Source: Malania oleifera (Eukaryota > Streptophyta > Magnoliopsida > Santalales > Ximeniaceae). From it: 64,000 bases of DNA. The stretch lies in NCBI RefSeq assembly GCF_029873635.1, contig NC_080420.1, positions 30,185,032 to 30,249,031 on the forward strand. Direction: 5' to 3'. The notes below the pieces were generated by a model. The model was not told the DNA's origin, ran no database searches, and worked only from the letters and a program-made list of their open reading frames with translations. Position numbers and translations under genes: made by a program. This document shows positions 47,899-58,604 of this stretch, in pieces (position 1 is the first letter of the stretch; each line of letters starts with the position of its first letter).

Positions 47899-49180
47899 CT
47901 AGAACTCCCCCTCATCATCACCACCATCCCCACCATCACCCGCATCGAAGTCAAAATCCATGGTCATCCGGTCTCTCTCGTCCTGCATCTCTTGAATACG
48001 ATCGTTCAACTCACTGAAGCTGACTGTCATGGTCCTCTCTAAATCTATGAATCGGCTAGTAGTAGAGATGGAGAATTGCCGGAACTCGTCATGAAGGGCA
48101 GTGGATGACGATGCCAAGTCTTGTGGATGAGATTGGACTGATTCTCAAAACTTTCCAAATGATTCAGATAAACTAGTGATGGCAGCCATTAGATCAACAT
48201 TCAATGGCTGCATAGGCAGTGGTGGCTCCTGCGAGGCCTCCCCCTGTGCTTCTGCACCCCTAGAATGCAACCAGATGTTGCCAACAAGATTATACCCCAT
48301 AAGTCTCAGGGTGACACCATAGAATATATCAGCAGGTCGTCTTCTCTTCAGTGAAGCCACATTTGTGTGTGTGACTCCTATGGATTGAAATAGCTTGTTC
48401 AGGATCCCACCATACGAAATGATAATTTTGTGGTCAATCGTTTTGGCCATCATCCATCGAATCATTAAACTGGGCAAATCTAGCTTCTTTCAAGAAAATA
48501 AACACCACATAATAAAGCAATCTAGGAAAGATACATGCACTTTAGAACCTACCTTGGGCAGGACATTATATATGATCAAATGGTGCACTACTTTGGCTTC
48601 TAACATAGACTACCTATACTGTGGGGGATGGTTTTGGCTGGTTGTACCTAGATTAGACAAGGTCAATTTTGCAAATGTGGCAACCGTAAATTCCTATTCA
48701 TGAATTTAGGAATTTACCACGTTTGGGCACTCAAAATCTCCACGATCTATATCAAGGACATCTGAAAGATACTGTGCATTGAAACGAACATCAGTCCTTA
48801 ATACTCTAGAGAAGTACCCATTTTCATCATTACCCAGATTTGCATAAAAAAACCTAACATATGTTGGGTAGTGACCACCAGGCTGATAAGAAATGAAAGT
48901 TTTCTAGCCTTGATATTCATATATGTTCATGAAAGTTACCCAGTATTGCTTCTTTAGGATGAAACTCTCGTATGTATCTGACTTTGGATCGTTCTAATAA
49001 AAAGTATTCATCCTTAGCATGTGCTAAATCATGGGCTTCAACATAATCCATGAGTGCTACATGACGGAGGTTAGGCACTGGTCTAAGGTTACTTGGTAAT
49101 GTTTGGAGGAATGGTGAAAGGGCTCTCAAGATTTTTTGCGCAAATGAGCTTTCAATGTAGGAAAGGTATAAGTATATCAT
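47899..49180 (-). pseudogene. retrotransposon extra ORF (plant-transposon-protein-like)
   Basis: Minus-strand coding region in pieces. MIYLYLSYIESSFAQKILRA at 49180 leads to HYPTYVRFFYANL near 48855 and NAQYLSDVLDIDRGDFECPN. It continues PSLMIRWMMAKTIDHKIIIS and RRRPADIFYGVTLRL, with a C-terminus rich in polar residues (DELASS-like, RIQEMQDERDRM) and an acidic GDGGDGGDDEGEF end at 47899. The Y.VR.FYANL pattern and layout resemble the plant-transposon-protein domain found as an extra ORF downstream of pol in some plant LTR elements. At least four stops break it. Function unknown; not an envelope by any motif I can see. Confidence 0.6.
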
Positions 49181-49184
49181 AGTT

Positions 49185-49455
49185 CGGTCTACTAGGAGCA
49201 GATACAGTCAACTGACGGTTCAAATTCTTCACGAACTAACACTGTTTAGTTGACCAGGGAGAATTTGAACTGAGATTGACGGTCAACTGAGATGGAGCAT
49301 TATGCCTATGTTCGGTTAACCAAGGGAAAACCGACAGGTTTGGTTGATCGGAGTGGAAAGGTCCACGAAAGGTTGGTCAACCGTAAGGTCAAATTCAAGG
49401 GGTGGTCGGTCAACTGGGAGCTTTTACTCAGTTAATGCTCGGTCGACCAAGCATA
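49185..49455. repeat. internal GGTCGACC-type motif array
   Basis: About nine units such as TTCGGTCTACTAGG, CAGTCAACTGACGG, TAGTTGACCAGGG, TCGGTTAACCAAGG, TTGGTTGATCGG, TTGGTCAACCG, TCGGTCAACTGGG and TCGGTCGACCAAGC. It directly precedes the extra ORF on the minus strand, the same relative place as 45065-45325. Confidence 0.75.
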
Positions 49456-49469
49456 GTGAATTTCTCTTA

Positions 49470-50400
49470 TTTGGCTTCATTTTGATCCAAAGCTCTCCCT
49501 TAGGTTCATATTTGATATGTTACATGTATTTTCACATGAACATGATTCTTAGGGATTCTTGGTGAAGAAATATTACACAATTGAAGCACGTACCAAGATT
49601 TGACATATTGAGCATAGATTACTTCCCAGTCTTGCAGTTACTACAACCTCTAAACTTAGAGACTCAATTAAAGGATAATTTTAATTTGACTGCACTTTTC
49701 TTTGAGTCCTAACTATTTTGGAAATTAGCACTAAGGAGTATGTGACTTTTCTTGAACAATGCTCTTTCATGATTGGAGAGTATCCTTCAGATATGATGAC
49801 ATAAAGGAGCAAGGATACGTACCAAGGAATGAGTGAAACTCCATTGAATATGATCATGGTTTGGTGAGTATTTCCTAACAAAAGGTTTTGCACTTTCAAC
49901 CTCAAAGAGACCGATTCCCTTGTGGATACCTTTAATTTGGTTATAGCTATGATAAGCACTCAATGTATATATTAGTCATTTATGATCAATAGTGCTTTAA
50001 GCCTAGAATGATGACTAACCATTTTATTAGGCATTTTATATTCAAGAGTGTATTTTAGGGTATAGTCATATATGATGTAAGATGGAGCCCTAGCACTCAA
50101 TTTTGTGCAATGGATAACAGTGGCTTAACTTAAAGTATTATATTTAATCATAGGTTAAGCATTTGGAAATGTTTATAGAACAATGATGCCTAATCCATTT
50201 GGAAATGAAGATTATTCAACTTCTTAGTATGGAAAAAGTATATAATGAATACATATACCAAGAATTTTCATTTTAAGCACAACCCACTTCCTAAGCCGAT
50301 AGTCATTGAAATCCCTAAGCCTACGAGCTAAGGGAAGATTAAAATATTTATACAATTTCTATTGGAATTCAATCTTTCTTAGATCCTACGAGTTTCGCCA
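49470..50400. other. unassigned sequence in the minus-strand SIRE-like block
   Basis: No domain recognised on either strand. The minus frame at 49681-49959 is short and featureless. In an intact element this position would hold pol. It may be degenerate LTR or spacer sequence. Confidence 0.4.
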
Positions 50401-50689
50401 TCATGATAATCCAATTCATTTTCTTATCCAGACCTCTGGCACAACTAGACGAACATGAAGACAAAATGTGTTATTTTCTTTTACTGTGTAAGCAGGTTTC
50501 GTAAATATGTGAAAAATTATGCTAACAACTCTTATTTTTGCTCAATGAGGCATAAAAATAGCTATTGGATTTAAAGGTTGAACCCTTCTTGAAAATGTTT
50601 TTCTTTTTAAATCTTAAGGGTTTATTTGAACTATACTTCTTAGATTTGAAAATCATTTCAGAACAATTTTCAATTTTTCTTTCCAAGCA

Positions 50690-51539
50690 GACGATTTTCA
50701 AGACCTTCTCAACTTTTTCTTCTCAAGGATAGCATGATGTTCCTTCAATTTTTCTAATTGTTGAGCTATCCTTTCATTTTCATTTTTGAAAGATACCTTC
50801 TTCTTGTTCACCCTAAATAGAAGCTTATTCATTTTCAATAAGCATTTTCTAGTTTTTCACATGAAGGCATGCTTTCATTTATCAATTTAGCATATGATTC
50901 ATCAAAAGAATTAACACAATAATTTTCACATGAATCATTGCATGCATGCTCAACAGGACTATCACAAAGATTATCAGATGATTCATCATACGATATGCTG
51001 CAATGTTTTTCACAAGAATCATCACACACATAATTACCAGAACTTTCATTATATTCAATAGATGATTCACCATATGATATATCACAGAATTCAGCAACAG
51101 AATCATCATTCGATCTAGAGAGAGAATCATATACCTCCTCATTAATTTTTAGCACATGATTTACCTCCTCCTGATCATTTGAGTTCGGAGCATTCGGAGG
51201 AATTACGATCTCCCTCTCCTGGGATTCTCCATATTTCCTTTCTAGTTCATCCTAGATTTCCTGTGCACTATGATATCCCACACACTCGAGTAGAATATTA
51301 GAATCTAAAGCATAGTATAATAAGTCCATGGCATATGAATTCGTATGCGTTATCTTAATATCATTTTCATTGAAGGGCATACGAATTCCATCAATAATCA
51401 CCCTCCAGGCCATCCAATTCATTGATTTTATAAATATGCTCATCCTAATTTTCCAGGTGGTGTAATCGACACCACAAAACAATGGAGGACTGGAAGGTGA
51501 CTATCCCTCACTGAATGGGACTACACCAAATTGAGCCAT
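50690..51539 (-). pseudogene. SIRE-like gag remnant, minus strand
   Basis: Starts MAQFGVVPFSEG at 51539 followed by a stop, then DYTTWKIRMSIFIKSMNWMAW, homologous to NYTFWKQHMKIYLQTMDLKVW of the + strand element. After LDSNILLECVGYHSAQEI the capsid middle is missing. An acidic Cys/Ser/Asp-rich part (CDDSCEKHCSISYDESSDN ... CNDSCENYC) and a Lys/Glu coiled region follow. No zinc knuckle survives. Confidence 0.8.
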
Positions 51540-51594
51540 TGCGATCTTTTTGCAAAAATGTTTAAGTCTAATGCAATGAGGTTCTGATACCAAT

Positions 51595-53011
51595 TGTTAG
51601 ATTTGGTGCAACCACAAGAGGGGGGCAAGTTGGAATTTTAAAATTTATCTCCTATGTTAAATGAAGTACTCGTATAATACAACCTAGGGTTTTTCTATGC
51701 AGTTCTAAATGAGCCAATAATATAATGTGCAGAAATTTAAATCAAGCGCATCATTCACCCCATAACATACATGTGCAGTAAATATAAAGTGCAAAAATAT
51801 AAACAAGGCACACGATATATTATCGGGGTTCAGCCAACTGTACCTACGTCCCTGCCTCTAGCTCGCAAACTCGAAGATTCCACTAAAAGCTCACTTAAGG
51901 GTGGAGCGGCACCGATTACAACCAGGTCAATTAGCATAGAGCTAACCTTAACCTTTACAACCAGGTCAATTTGTGGGGCTGACCTCAACCAACACGCCTT
52001 AACAAGATGGCGCACCTAGATTTCCTAACCGGGTCTAAGCCAATACGGGACTATTTCAAAGGACTAATCTCTCTCTTCAGGCCCGTGCCTGAAAATACAG
52101 CAGTATGTTCACAATCAAGAATATTGGTAAAGTGATTGTACTTTCGTGTAAAGAAGATATGTACCCAGATGCGCTCAATTACAAATACCACAAAATGATT
52201 TAATATGTAAGCTCAGTGTGGTCTAAATTTTCAACTCTCAAAAATATTTGCTGTCAATGTAATGAGTGCGTGAGAGTGTCAATAAGCAATCCTTGTATCT
52301 CAATATATTCAATCAACGTGTTCGCACAAATATTTCAATCAAATCTCAAGATTATCAGTCAGCAGGATATCTTAATCACGTGAAGATTAGATAATGTATT
52401 TGCTTAGTTTGTAAGAGATATGTAATATTTGTATTCAGCAAAATGATATGTAAGTCAATGAATATTGCAACAAAGATTAATATCACAAATACAGATATTT
52501 TCTCAAAAGTATATCGAAATATATCACACAAAATATTTGAGAATGTTCTTGAAGATGTTTTTGCAACCCAAAAAAAAAAAAATACAAACTTCTTAAGATA
52601 TTGCAACACAAATGCAATACTCAGAAGCTTAAAGCAAGTCTTTTTAGGATAGACTTATTAGCTAAGCCCCCTAAGAACACTTAGGTTTTAGCTCTCCTTA
52701 AAATCGATTCAATCAAAACACGAACGGGAGAGCAATCTTATTAAAACCAACACTCAATCAACTTACAAAGATTTTAAGCACTTAAAGAGGGTGAGTATGA
52801 GTGATTGGAGTATAAAAATGGGTAGTAGGATTTTTAAACTTGAGAGAGAATTTATTAATCAAATAGGCTAATCAAGTTGCTAATTTTTCCAAATGAATGG
52901 GTATTTATAGACACCCCATGAATTATGACCGTTGGGGACAAGGTTGGTATTATTAGAAAAGATTAATGACGTTTTAATTATTTTAACCCTATTAAAATAT
53001 TTAACCACGGT
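51595..53011 (-). repeat. SIRE-like 5' LTR, minus strand, cut by gypsy insertion
   Basis: TGTTAGATTTGGTGCAACC at 51595. To its left, the minus strand reads ATTGGTATCAGAAC, the PBS, so this is a 5' LTR and not a solo LTR. It shares GCCTACGTCCCTGCCTCTAG (51842) and AACCACGG (53004) with the LTRs at 19666 and 26178, then breaks at 53011 where the gypsy LTR starts. The missing part, including the motif array, should lie beyond the window. Confidence 0.85.
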
Positions 53012-53264
53012 TGTAGAGACCCGAAAAATTAAAATAATTAGGAAAAATAATAAATAAAATTAATTAATTAATTAAAATTATTAACCAATTAATTAGTTAA
53101 ACATTATTAAACTAATGTATTAAAAGATAAATAAAAAGAAATATTATGAAATAAATAAAAAATTAAAATTAAAATTAAAATTTAAAAAAAATAAAAAAAA
53201 TTAATTAATTAACTAAATTATTATTATTAATTAAATAATATAATAATAATATAATATTATAAGG

Positions 53265-53302
<38 letters not shown>

Positions 53303-53893
53303 GCTTCTTGAAGTAATCTTTAGGAAGCAATTGGAATCAACATTCCAGAGAACGCTGACTGCGCCTCCCCTGATCTCCTCGTCCCCTCTCTCCCACTTTC
53401 CTCAATCTCGTCTCCGATATTTGGTTAATCAAAAAACTAGAAATACCGTTGGGCTCTGCTCATCGCCACCGAAATTTCTACTAGAGCGGATCTGTCGTGG
53501 GAGTGGCATAGACATATCTCCTAGGGTAAGGCCAAATCTCAAACTTACCTCAATTTCTCTTAAACCATAAGTCCAATTAATGAATAGAAATTACCAAGAG
53601 ATTGGTTGGGAGATTCTCTACAATCTAGTCATAGCAGGTTTTTGAATTGGAGCTACGGGGTACCAATCCTAAAACAGGGGCAAGTTTAATAATTTAGGCT
53701 TTATAGGCTATTTAGGGTATTCAGAATCTAAGGAAATTTTAGGGAAAGTTATTCTAGGAATTGTGATGAGTAATGTAGTGAAGTTTGAATTTCAAGGTTT
53801 TAAGGATTTTGAACATCGTGGGGCATAGGCTGGGGTGTTAGCGGATTTTTTTTTTTTTTTCAAAAACGAGGTAAGGGAAAACTATATATTAAA

Positions 53894-55027
53894 TAGGGGT
53901 GTACAAAATTTATTGAAAAACTGAGAATCGGATCAAAATCGAACAGTTTGAAGCTTCGGTTTCGTTTTTTGGTTTCGATCATCGGTTTCGATTTTGAATT
54001 TATAAAAAATAGATTTCTGGTTTCGGTTTCGGTTTCGATTTCACTCAAAAACTGAACTGAAAAAACTGAAAATCGATTATAATTTTAAAATAATTATAAC
54101 CTGTGGGAACTTTGATTACAAGTACATGTGGGAAAAATAATTATACCCTGTGGAATATATTATTTTTTTTATTTGAATTAATGTCTTGTACTTTCTCAGG
54201 GAGTGGGGAAGGATTTTATAAAGGAGGCATGAGAACCGAAGCTTCCCATTTTGGCAATATGGGATGAGTGCTATTGGGAAGAACCGAACCAGTTGTAGCC
54301 TGCTACAACCACAGTATGCATCATCTTCTCCATCTTTAGTTTCAAACCTCTTGGCTCCTGGTCTTGGAATCCTGGTACACTGCCATGCCCTCCTACGCTC
54401 ACACCCACGCCAGTCGCCAACGCGCACATCTCCATGCCCACGCAGTCACACACAGTAACGCCCACGCCCACATCTCCACATCGACGCAGTCACACACAAC
54501 AACGCCCACGCTCACACTCACACACAGCAACGCCCACGCCAACGCCCACGCCAACACCCATATCTCCACGCCCATGCTCACACACAACAACGCCCACACC
54601 AACGCCCACGCTCACGCCCACGCCAGTCGTTCATGCCCACGTTATCTCTGGTGCCCTGGCCGTCTCACATCGGTTGGAAATGGGAAGAAAAAAGTTTCCC
54701 CACCCTATTTATTGAAGTTGAATCTGCTCATCTTCTTCTGTGCTGGGCTTTGCAGTCAAAGCCTTGGCCTAGTTGGAATAATATAGGAGGCTGTGGGCTG
54801 TGGCCTGACTTGGCTTTAAGTAATAAGCAATAATTTTTTTATTTTATTAGTTTAAAATTTGGTATAACCGAATTAATTGAACTGAACCATAAAATAAACG
54901 GTTTGGTTTGGTTTTAAACCGATGGTATACGGTTCGGTTGCGGTTTAGTAGTTTCAAAAATCGAGAGGTTTGGTTCGGTTGACGGTTTTGGCAATAACCG
55001 AACCAAATAGAATCGTGTACACCCCTA
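53894..55027. mobile_element. non-autonomous hAT element in the LTR
   Basis: 1134 bp with terminal inverted repeats TAGGGGTGTACA and TGTACACCCCTA and a perfect 8-bp target duplication ATATTAAA (53886-53893 and 55028-55035), which define the hAT class. Subterminal AT-rich regions contain many GGTTTCGGTT and CGGTTCGGTT words. No transposase frame is present. The sister LTR at about 59200 lacks this insert (TATACTAAAGAAG there). Confidence 0.9.
54385..54635. repeat. C-rich CACGCC minisatellite inside the hAT element
   Basis: Irregular repeats of CACGCCCACGCC, CATCTCCAC and AGTCACACACA, strongly C-rich on the + strand and out of character with the AT-rich neighbourhood. The frames through it are stop-free because of composition. 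Confidence 0.85.
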
Positions 55028-55438
55028 ATATTAAAGCATATTCTATGAAATTAAAGGTAATAAATAATGTTATAATATATGTATGTTCTAGTGTGAATTA
55101 TTAAAATGCCAATCATGTAAAATTATGTTTTTGAGCTTAGAACCATTTATTTAGCTATGCATATGTGGAAATGGAATGATGAAAGTGAAAAATAATTTCT
55201 GAGAAATTATGTAAGAAATGAAATGTATTTTCAACCTATAAATGTTAAATGTGGGTTGGCTTATTTTATAGGAAATATACGTATGAATTTTACTACTAAA
55301 TTGTGTGGTATGAGTAAAATAGAATTTTGTGTGGAATTATGTTATATATGTGAGATGCAAGATATACAGAAAATGAACTGAGTATGAAAATGATATATGA
55401 AATATGCTGCATGTGAGTGTTAACTTAACCATGGAAAC

Positions 55439-55611
55439 AACAAAGGCTGAAAAGATGCCGACCACGACTCAAAAGATGTCGAATGATCACGGCTCAAAGA
55501 TGCCTACCATGACTAAAAGGATGCCGAAGCTAACCAACCAAGGCTGAAAAGATGCCGACCACGGCTGAAAGGATGTCGAAGCTAACCAACCACGGCTGAA
55601 AAGATGTCGAA
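55439..55611. repeat. minisatellite in 5' LTR
   Basis: Units of about 25 bp, GGCTGAAAAGATGCCGACCA and GGCTGAAAGGATGTCGAAG, combine into a higher-order unit of about 52 bp with GCTAACCAACCAC. The matching block in the 3' LTR is 59611-59815. Confidence 0.88.
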
Positions 55612-57076
55612 TATTTATGAATTAAAATAAATATAAGAATAAAATGAAATTGAATGAAATGGCATGAAATGAGAAATATGAATTATGTAAAATGGGAAAG
55701 AGCCACATAAAGTGAAATGCTACGAAATGTCAAGCTGAGAACATGAACAGATGAGAATTACAAAACAATGATCAACAAAATAATGTATTATGATATTATC
55801 AGTATTTATGCTAGTAGAACATGTTACGTTTGGGCGGGACAAACTCTTTGTTCGAGGGTTTGCTGAGAAAGGTGAGTGCTCTAGTTGTATCAGGTGTAGC
55901 AGTGGGTTGTATGACGCCGGTAAACTTTTGTATGAACTATGTGAATACAAGATTAATTTATCACTTGAGGGCTTACTGAGTAAGGTGAGTGCCCTGGTAT
56001 GCTTCTGGTGTGACCTTTGGGTTGCCTAATGTATCAGAGCAGAGGGGTGCTACTTGTATGGGCGGGTAATCACCCCTATCCTTAGGTAATCTCGTGGGTA
56101 AAATATCTTACATGTGTTTGAATAGGATCAGAAAATTATTTCAAAAATTTTGTCAACGATTTTCAAATGTTAAATATTATGTGTTATATAAACTCATGTT
56201 AGCCACACACTATTTTAGTATATTGTTTCTTCCCTTACTGACATGTGTCTCACCCAAATATGATTATTTTTTTTTCAAGACATCCTCGAGGTCAAGCTTA
56301 GGGAGCTCGAGGGTATTTTGTATTTTTTAGGAACATAAAGAGAAAGGGTATATGTTTGTTAATACTTGGGGATGTATATATTTTATGTTTTATGTGGTTA
56401 TGTTTTAACTCAGTTATGAAAGGAATGATTGTGAAAATAGTGGAATGTTTGGAGAGGTATGTATTTATGGTAATGCAGGTGTTGGATGGATAGTATGGAT
56501 GTTATATAGGGGTAGTAAACTCTAGTATTATTGATTATGGTTTTTATATTATATCAGGATTATGTTATGTTTTTTGCTGTGTATATCATGGATTATGGAT
56601 TATCAAGGATTTTCTCAAGTATAACGCGTCGAACTCGAGTTTAAGGGTTCAGAGCATTACATTATGGTATCAGAGTCAGGTTCCAGCCGGAAGTGTGATT
56701 AATTTCACATAGTCTGGATATGAAAATGTTAGAGTATTAGGTTAGAGATGATTTATACCAGATTATAGGAAATAGTTAGGATAAGGATGCTAGATGGATA
56801 GGTTAGGTTAGGGTTTGAGAAGTAGGTATGGTGTAGGGAAGTATAGGATTTTGTTTTGTAGTTTAGAGGTAGAAATACGTCGACGATTTCCTGTGATTTT
56901 TCTAAAGCAGTCGACGGCCTCACAAAAGTCATGGTAAACCTTAGATGATTTCGTTTCTGAGCTATGAGACTGGTCCTTATATGGGAAACTTGGATATATG
57001 TTGGATTTAAATTATATAATTGTGTTGTTGGGATTATGAAATGAGGTTCTTATCTCTCTCTAGTCCTATTTTCAGG

Positions 57077-58150
57077 ATGGATCCTAAAGATGATGACGTA
57101 AAGATAAAAGGAAGGGATGATTCGAAGAGCTCCAATGAAAAGGAAATCGATACCTTTATGATGTTAAGAGGTATAGCCCAGCAGGTCAAGGTAGAAATGA
57201 GAAAGGATTCCGGAGAACAGAACTGCCCAACTGCAGATAAGGGCAGTAGCATCAAGGAATTTATGAGGTTGAACCCTCCTACTTTTGAGGGGGAACCTAA
57301 TCCAATGATTGCAGAGAACTGGGTTCAGCAGACATAAGAGATATTAGAGGTACTTGACTGCACAGACGAGCAAAGGGTTTGTTATGCTGCATTCAAGATG
57401 ACTGGAGAGGCAAAGCGCCGGTGGCTTTCTGCAAAGCTGCTAAAGGATCAGAGGGTGGTAAAGATAGCTCATACTTGGGAGAGATTCAAGGAGTTATTCT
57501 TTGACAGGTATTTTCCTTCATCTATCAGAGAGGAAAATATTGAAGAATTTACTAATTTGACACAGGGGAATATGAAGATCGGCGAATATGCGGCCAAGTT
57601 TGTTGAATTTTCGCGTTTTGCTCTGTTTCTGATCCTGAATGAAGTACGGAAGGTCAAAAAATTTGAAAAAGGTTTGAGGCGCAGAATTTATGAGCTAGTG
57701 GTGGGGTTTTAGGTTTAGAATTTTTCAAATTTAGTTGATAAGGCTTCAGTGCTGGAAAAGAGCATTCAGGGCAATATAGAGCCTGCAGAGTAGAGGAAGA
57801 GGCCTGCACCACCTAGTTTCTAGGTTGAGGTCATTTAGGGGTCAGCAAAGAAAGGAAAAGATGCAATGGATCTCGGTTATCAAGCTAATCAGTCTTACCT
57901 CGTACGTCAGGCATGTAACAAGAGGCATAGGGGAGAATGATGGTTTCGAACTCTTACCTGTTTCAGGTGCAGAAAACCAAGGCATGTTAAGAAGAATTGT
58001 CGGGAACCGTTACCTGTTGTGCCTGCACAGACTCAGGACCGAGGAAAACAGCAAATACCACTTGGCAGAGGTGGTCTAACACGAGTTTACTCGTTGATCC
58101 AACCTGAGCCAGAGAATACCATAGGGGGAGGTACGAATTTATGTTTAAGA
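57077..58150 (+). pseudogene. Ty3/gypsy gag remnant
   Basis: MDPKDDDVKIKGRDDSKSSN at 57077, then SIKEFMRLNPPTFEGEPNPM, NWVQQT (stop) and the retrotransposon-gag core CYAAFKMTGEAKRRWL...WERFKELFFDRYFP...FTNLTQGNMKIGEYAAKFVEFSRF, about 57380-57615. A CCHC knuckle CFRCRKPRHVKKNC follows after a frame change near 57960. Stops at about 57335 and 57710. The purine tract follows about 130 bp later, leaving no room for pol. Confidence 0.9.
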
Positions 58151-58295
58151 TAACGATGATCCTATTTAATTTTAGATCATACAACAGTTTATTTGGTGAT
58201 ATATACTAAATCGCATGAGATGACAGATTTTAGTGATGTGAAAAGATGATTAGTTAACAAAATTTCGAGGACGAAGCATCTTAAGGAGGGGAGAA

Positions 58296-58559
58296 TGTAG
58301 AGACCTAGAAAATTAAAATAATTAGGAAAAATAATAAATAAAATAATAAATAAAATTAATTAATTAATTAAAATTTTTAATCAATTAATTAGTTAAACAT
58401 TACTAAACTAATGTATTAAATAAATAAATAAAAAGAAATAGTATGAAAGAAATAAAAAAATTAAAATTAAAATCAAAATTTTTAAAAAATTAATTAAATT
58501 ATTATTACTAATTAAATAATATAATACAATAATAATAATATAATATTATAAGTACATAC

Positions 58560-58604
<45 letters not shown>

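Larger units (their letters stand above)
45590..53011 (-). mobile_element. minus-strand SIRE-like block, chimeric
   Basis: On the minus strand the order is 5' LTR (51595 to beyond 53011), PBS, partial gag, undefined sequence, motif array, extra ORF, purine tract, 3' LTR (45590-47606). All of pol is missing. The two LTRs belong to different subfamilies: the 45590 LTR resembles that at 36234, the 51595 LTR those at 19666 and 26178. The block is therefore a join of two elements rather than one deleted copy. The join lies somewhere between 49180 and 50690. Confidence 0.7.
53012..56661 (+). repeat. 5' LTR of the gag-only element
   Basis: TGTAGAGACCCGAAAAATTA ... GAGCATTACA. It begins with a very AT-rich block of TTAATTAATT and AATAAT repeats to about 53300, including (TA)n at 53270-53297. 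The hAT element at 53894-55027 and a short tandem repeat at 55439-55611 lie inside. Alignable with 58296-60323. Confidence 0.87.

Noticed and set aside
47899..49180. Reading the extra ORF as an envelope-like gene
   Set aside because: No signal peptide, membrane segment or coiled fusion region could be seen; sequence patterns point to a plant transposon-associated domain.
53331..53570. 79-codon frame in the gag-only element's 5' LTR
   Set aside because: The homologous stretch of the 3' LTR is broken by a C-run and indels; it is leader-like non-coding DNA.
54364..54786. 140-codon His/Thr/Ala-rich frame on the + strand
   Set aside because: Stop-free because of CACGCC repeats; neighbouring frames are equally open, and it lies in a non-autonomous hAT.
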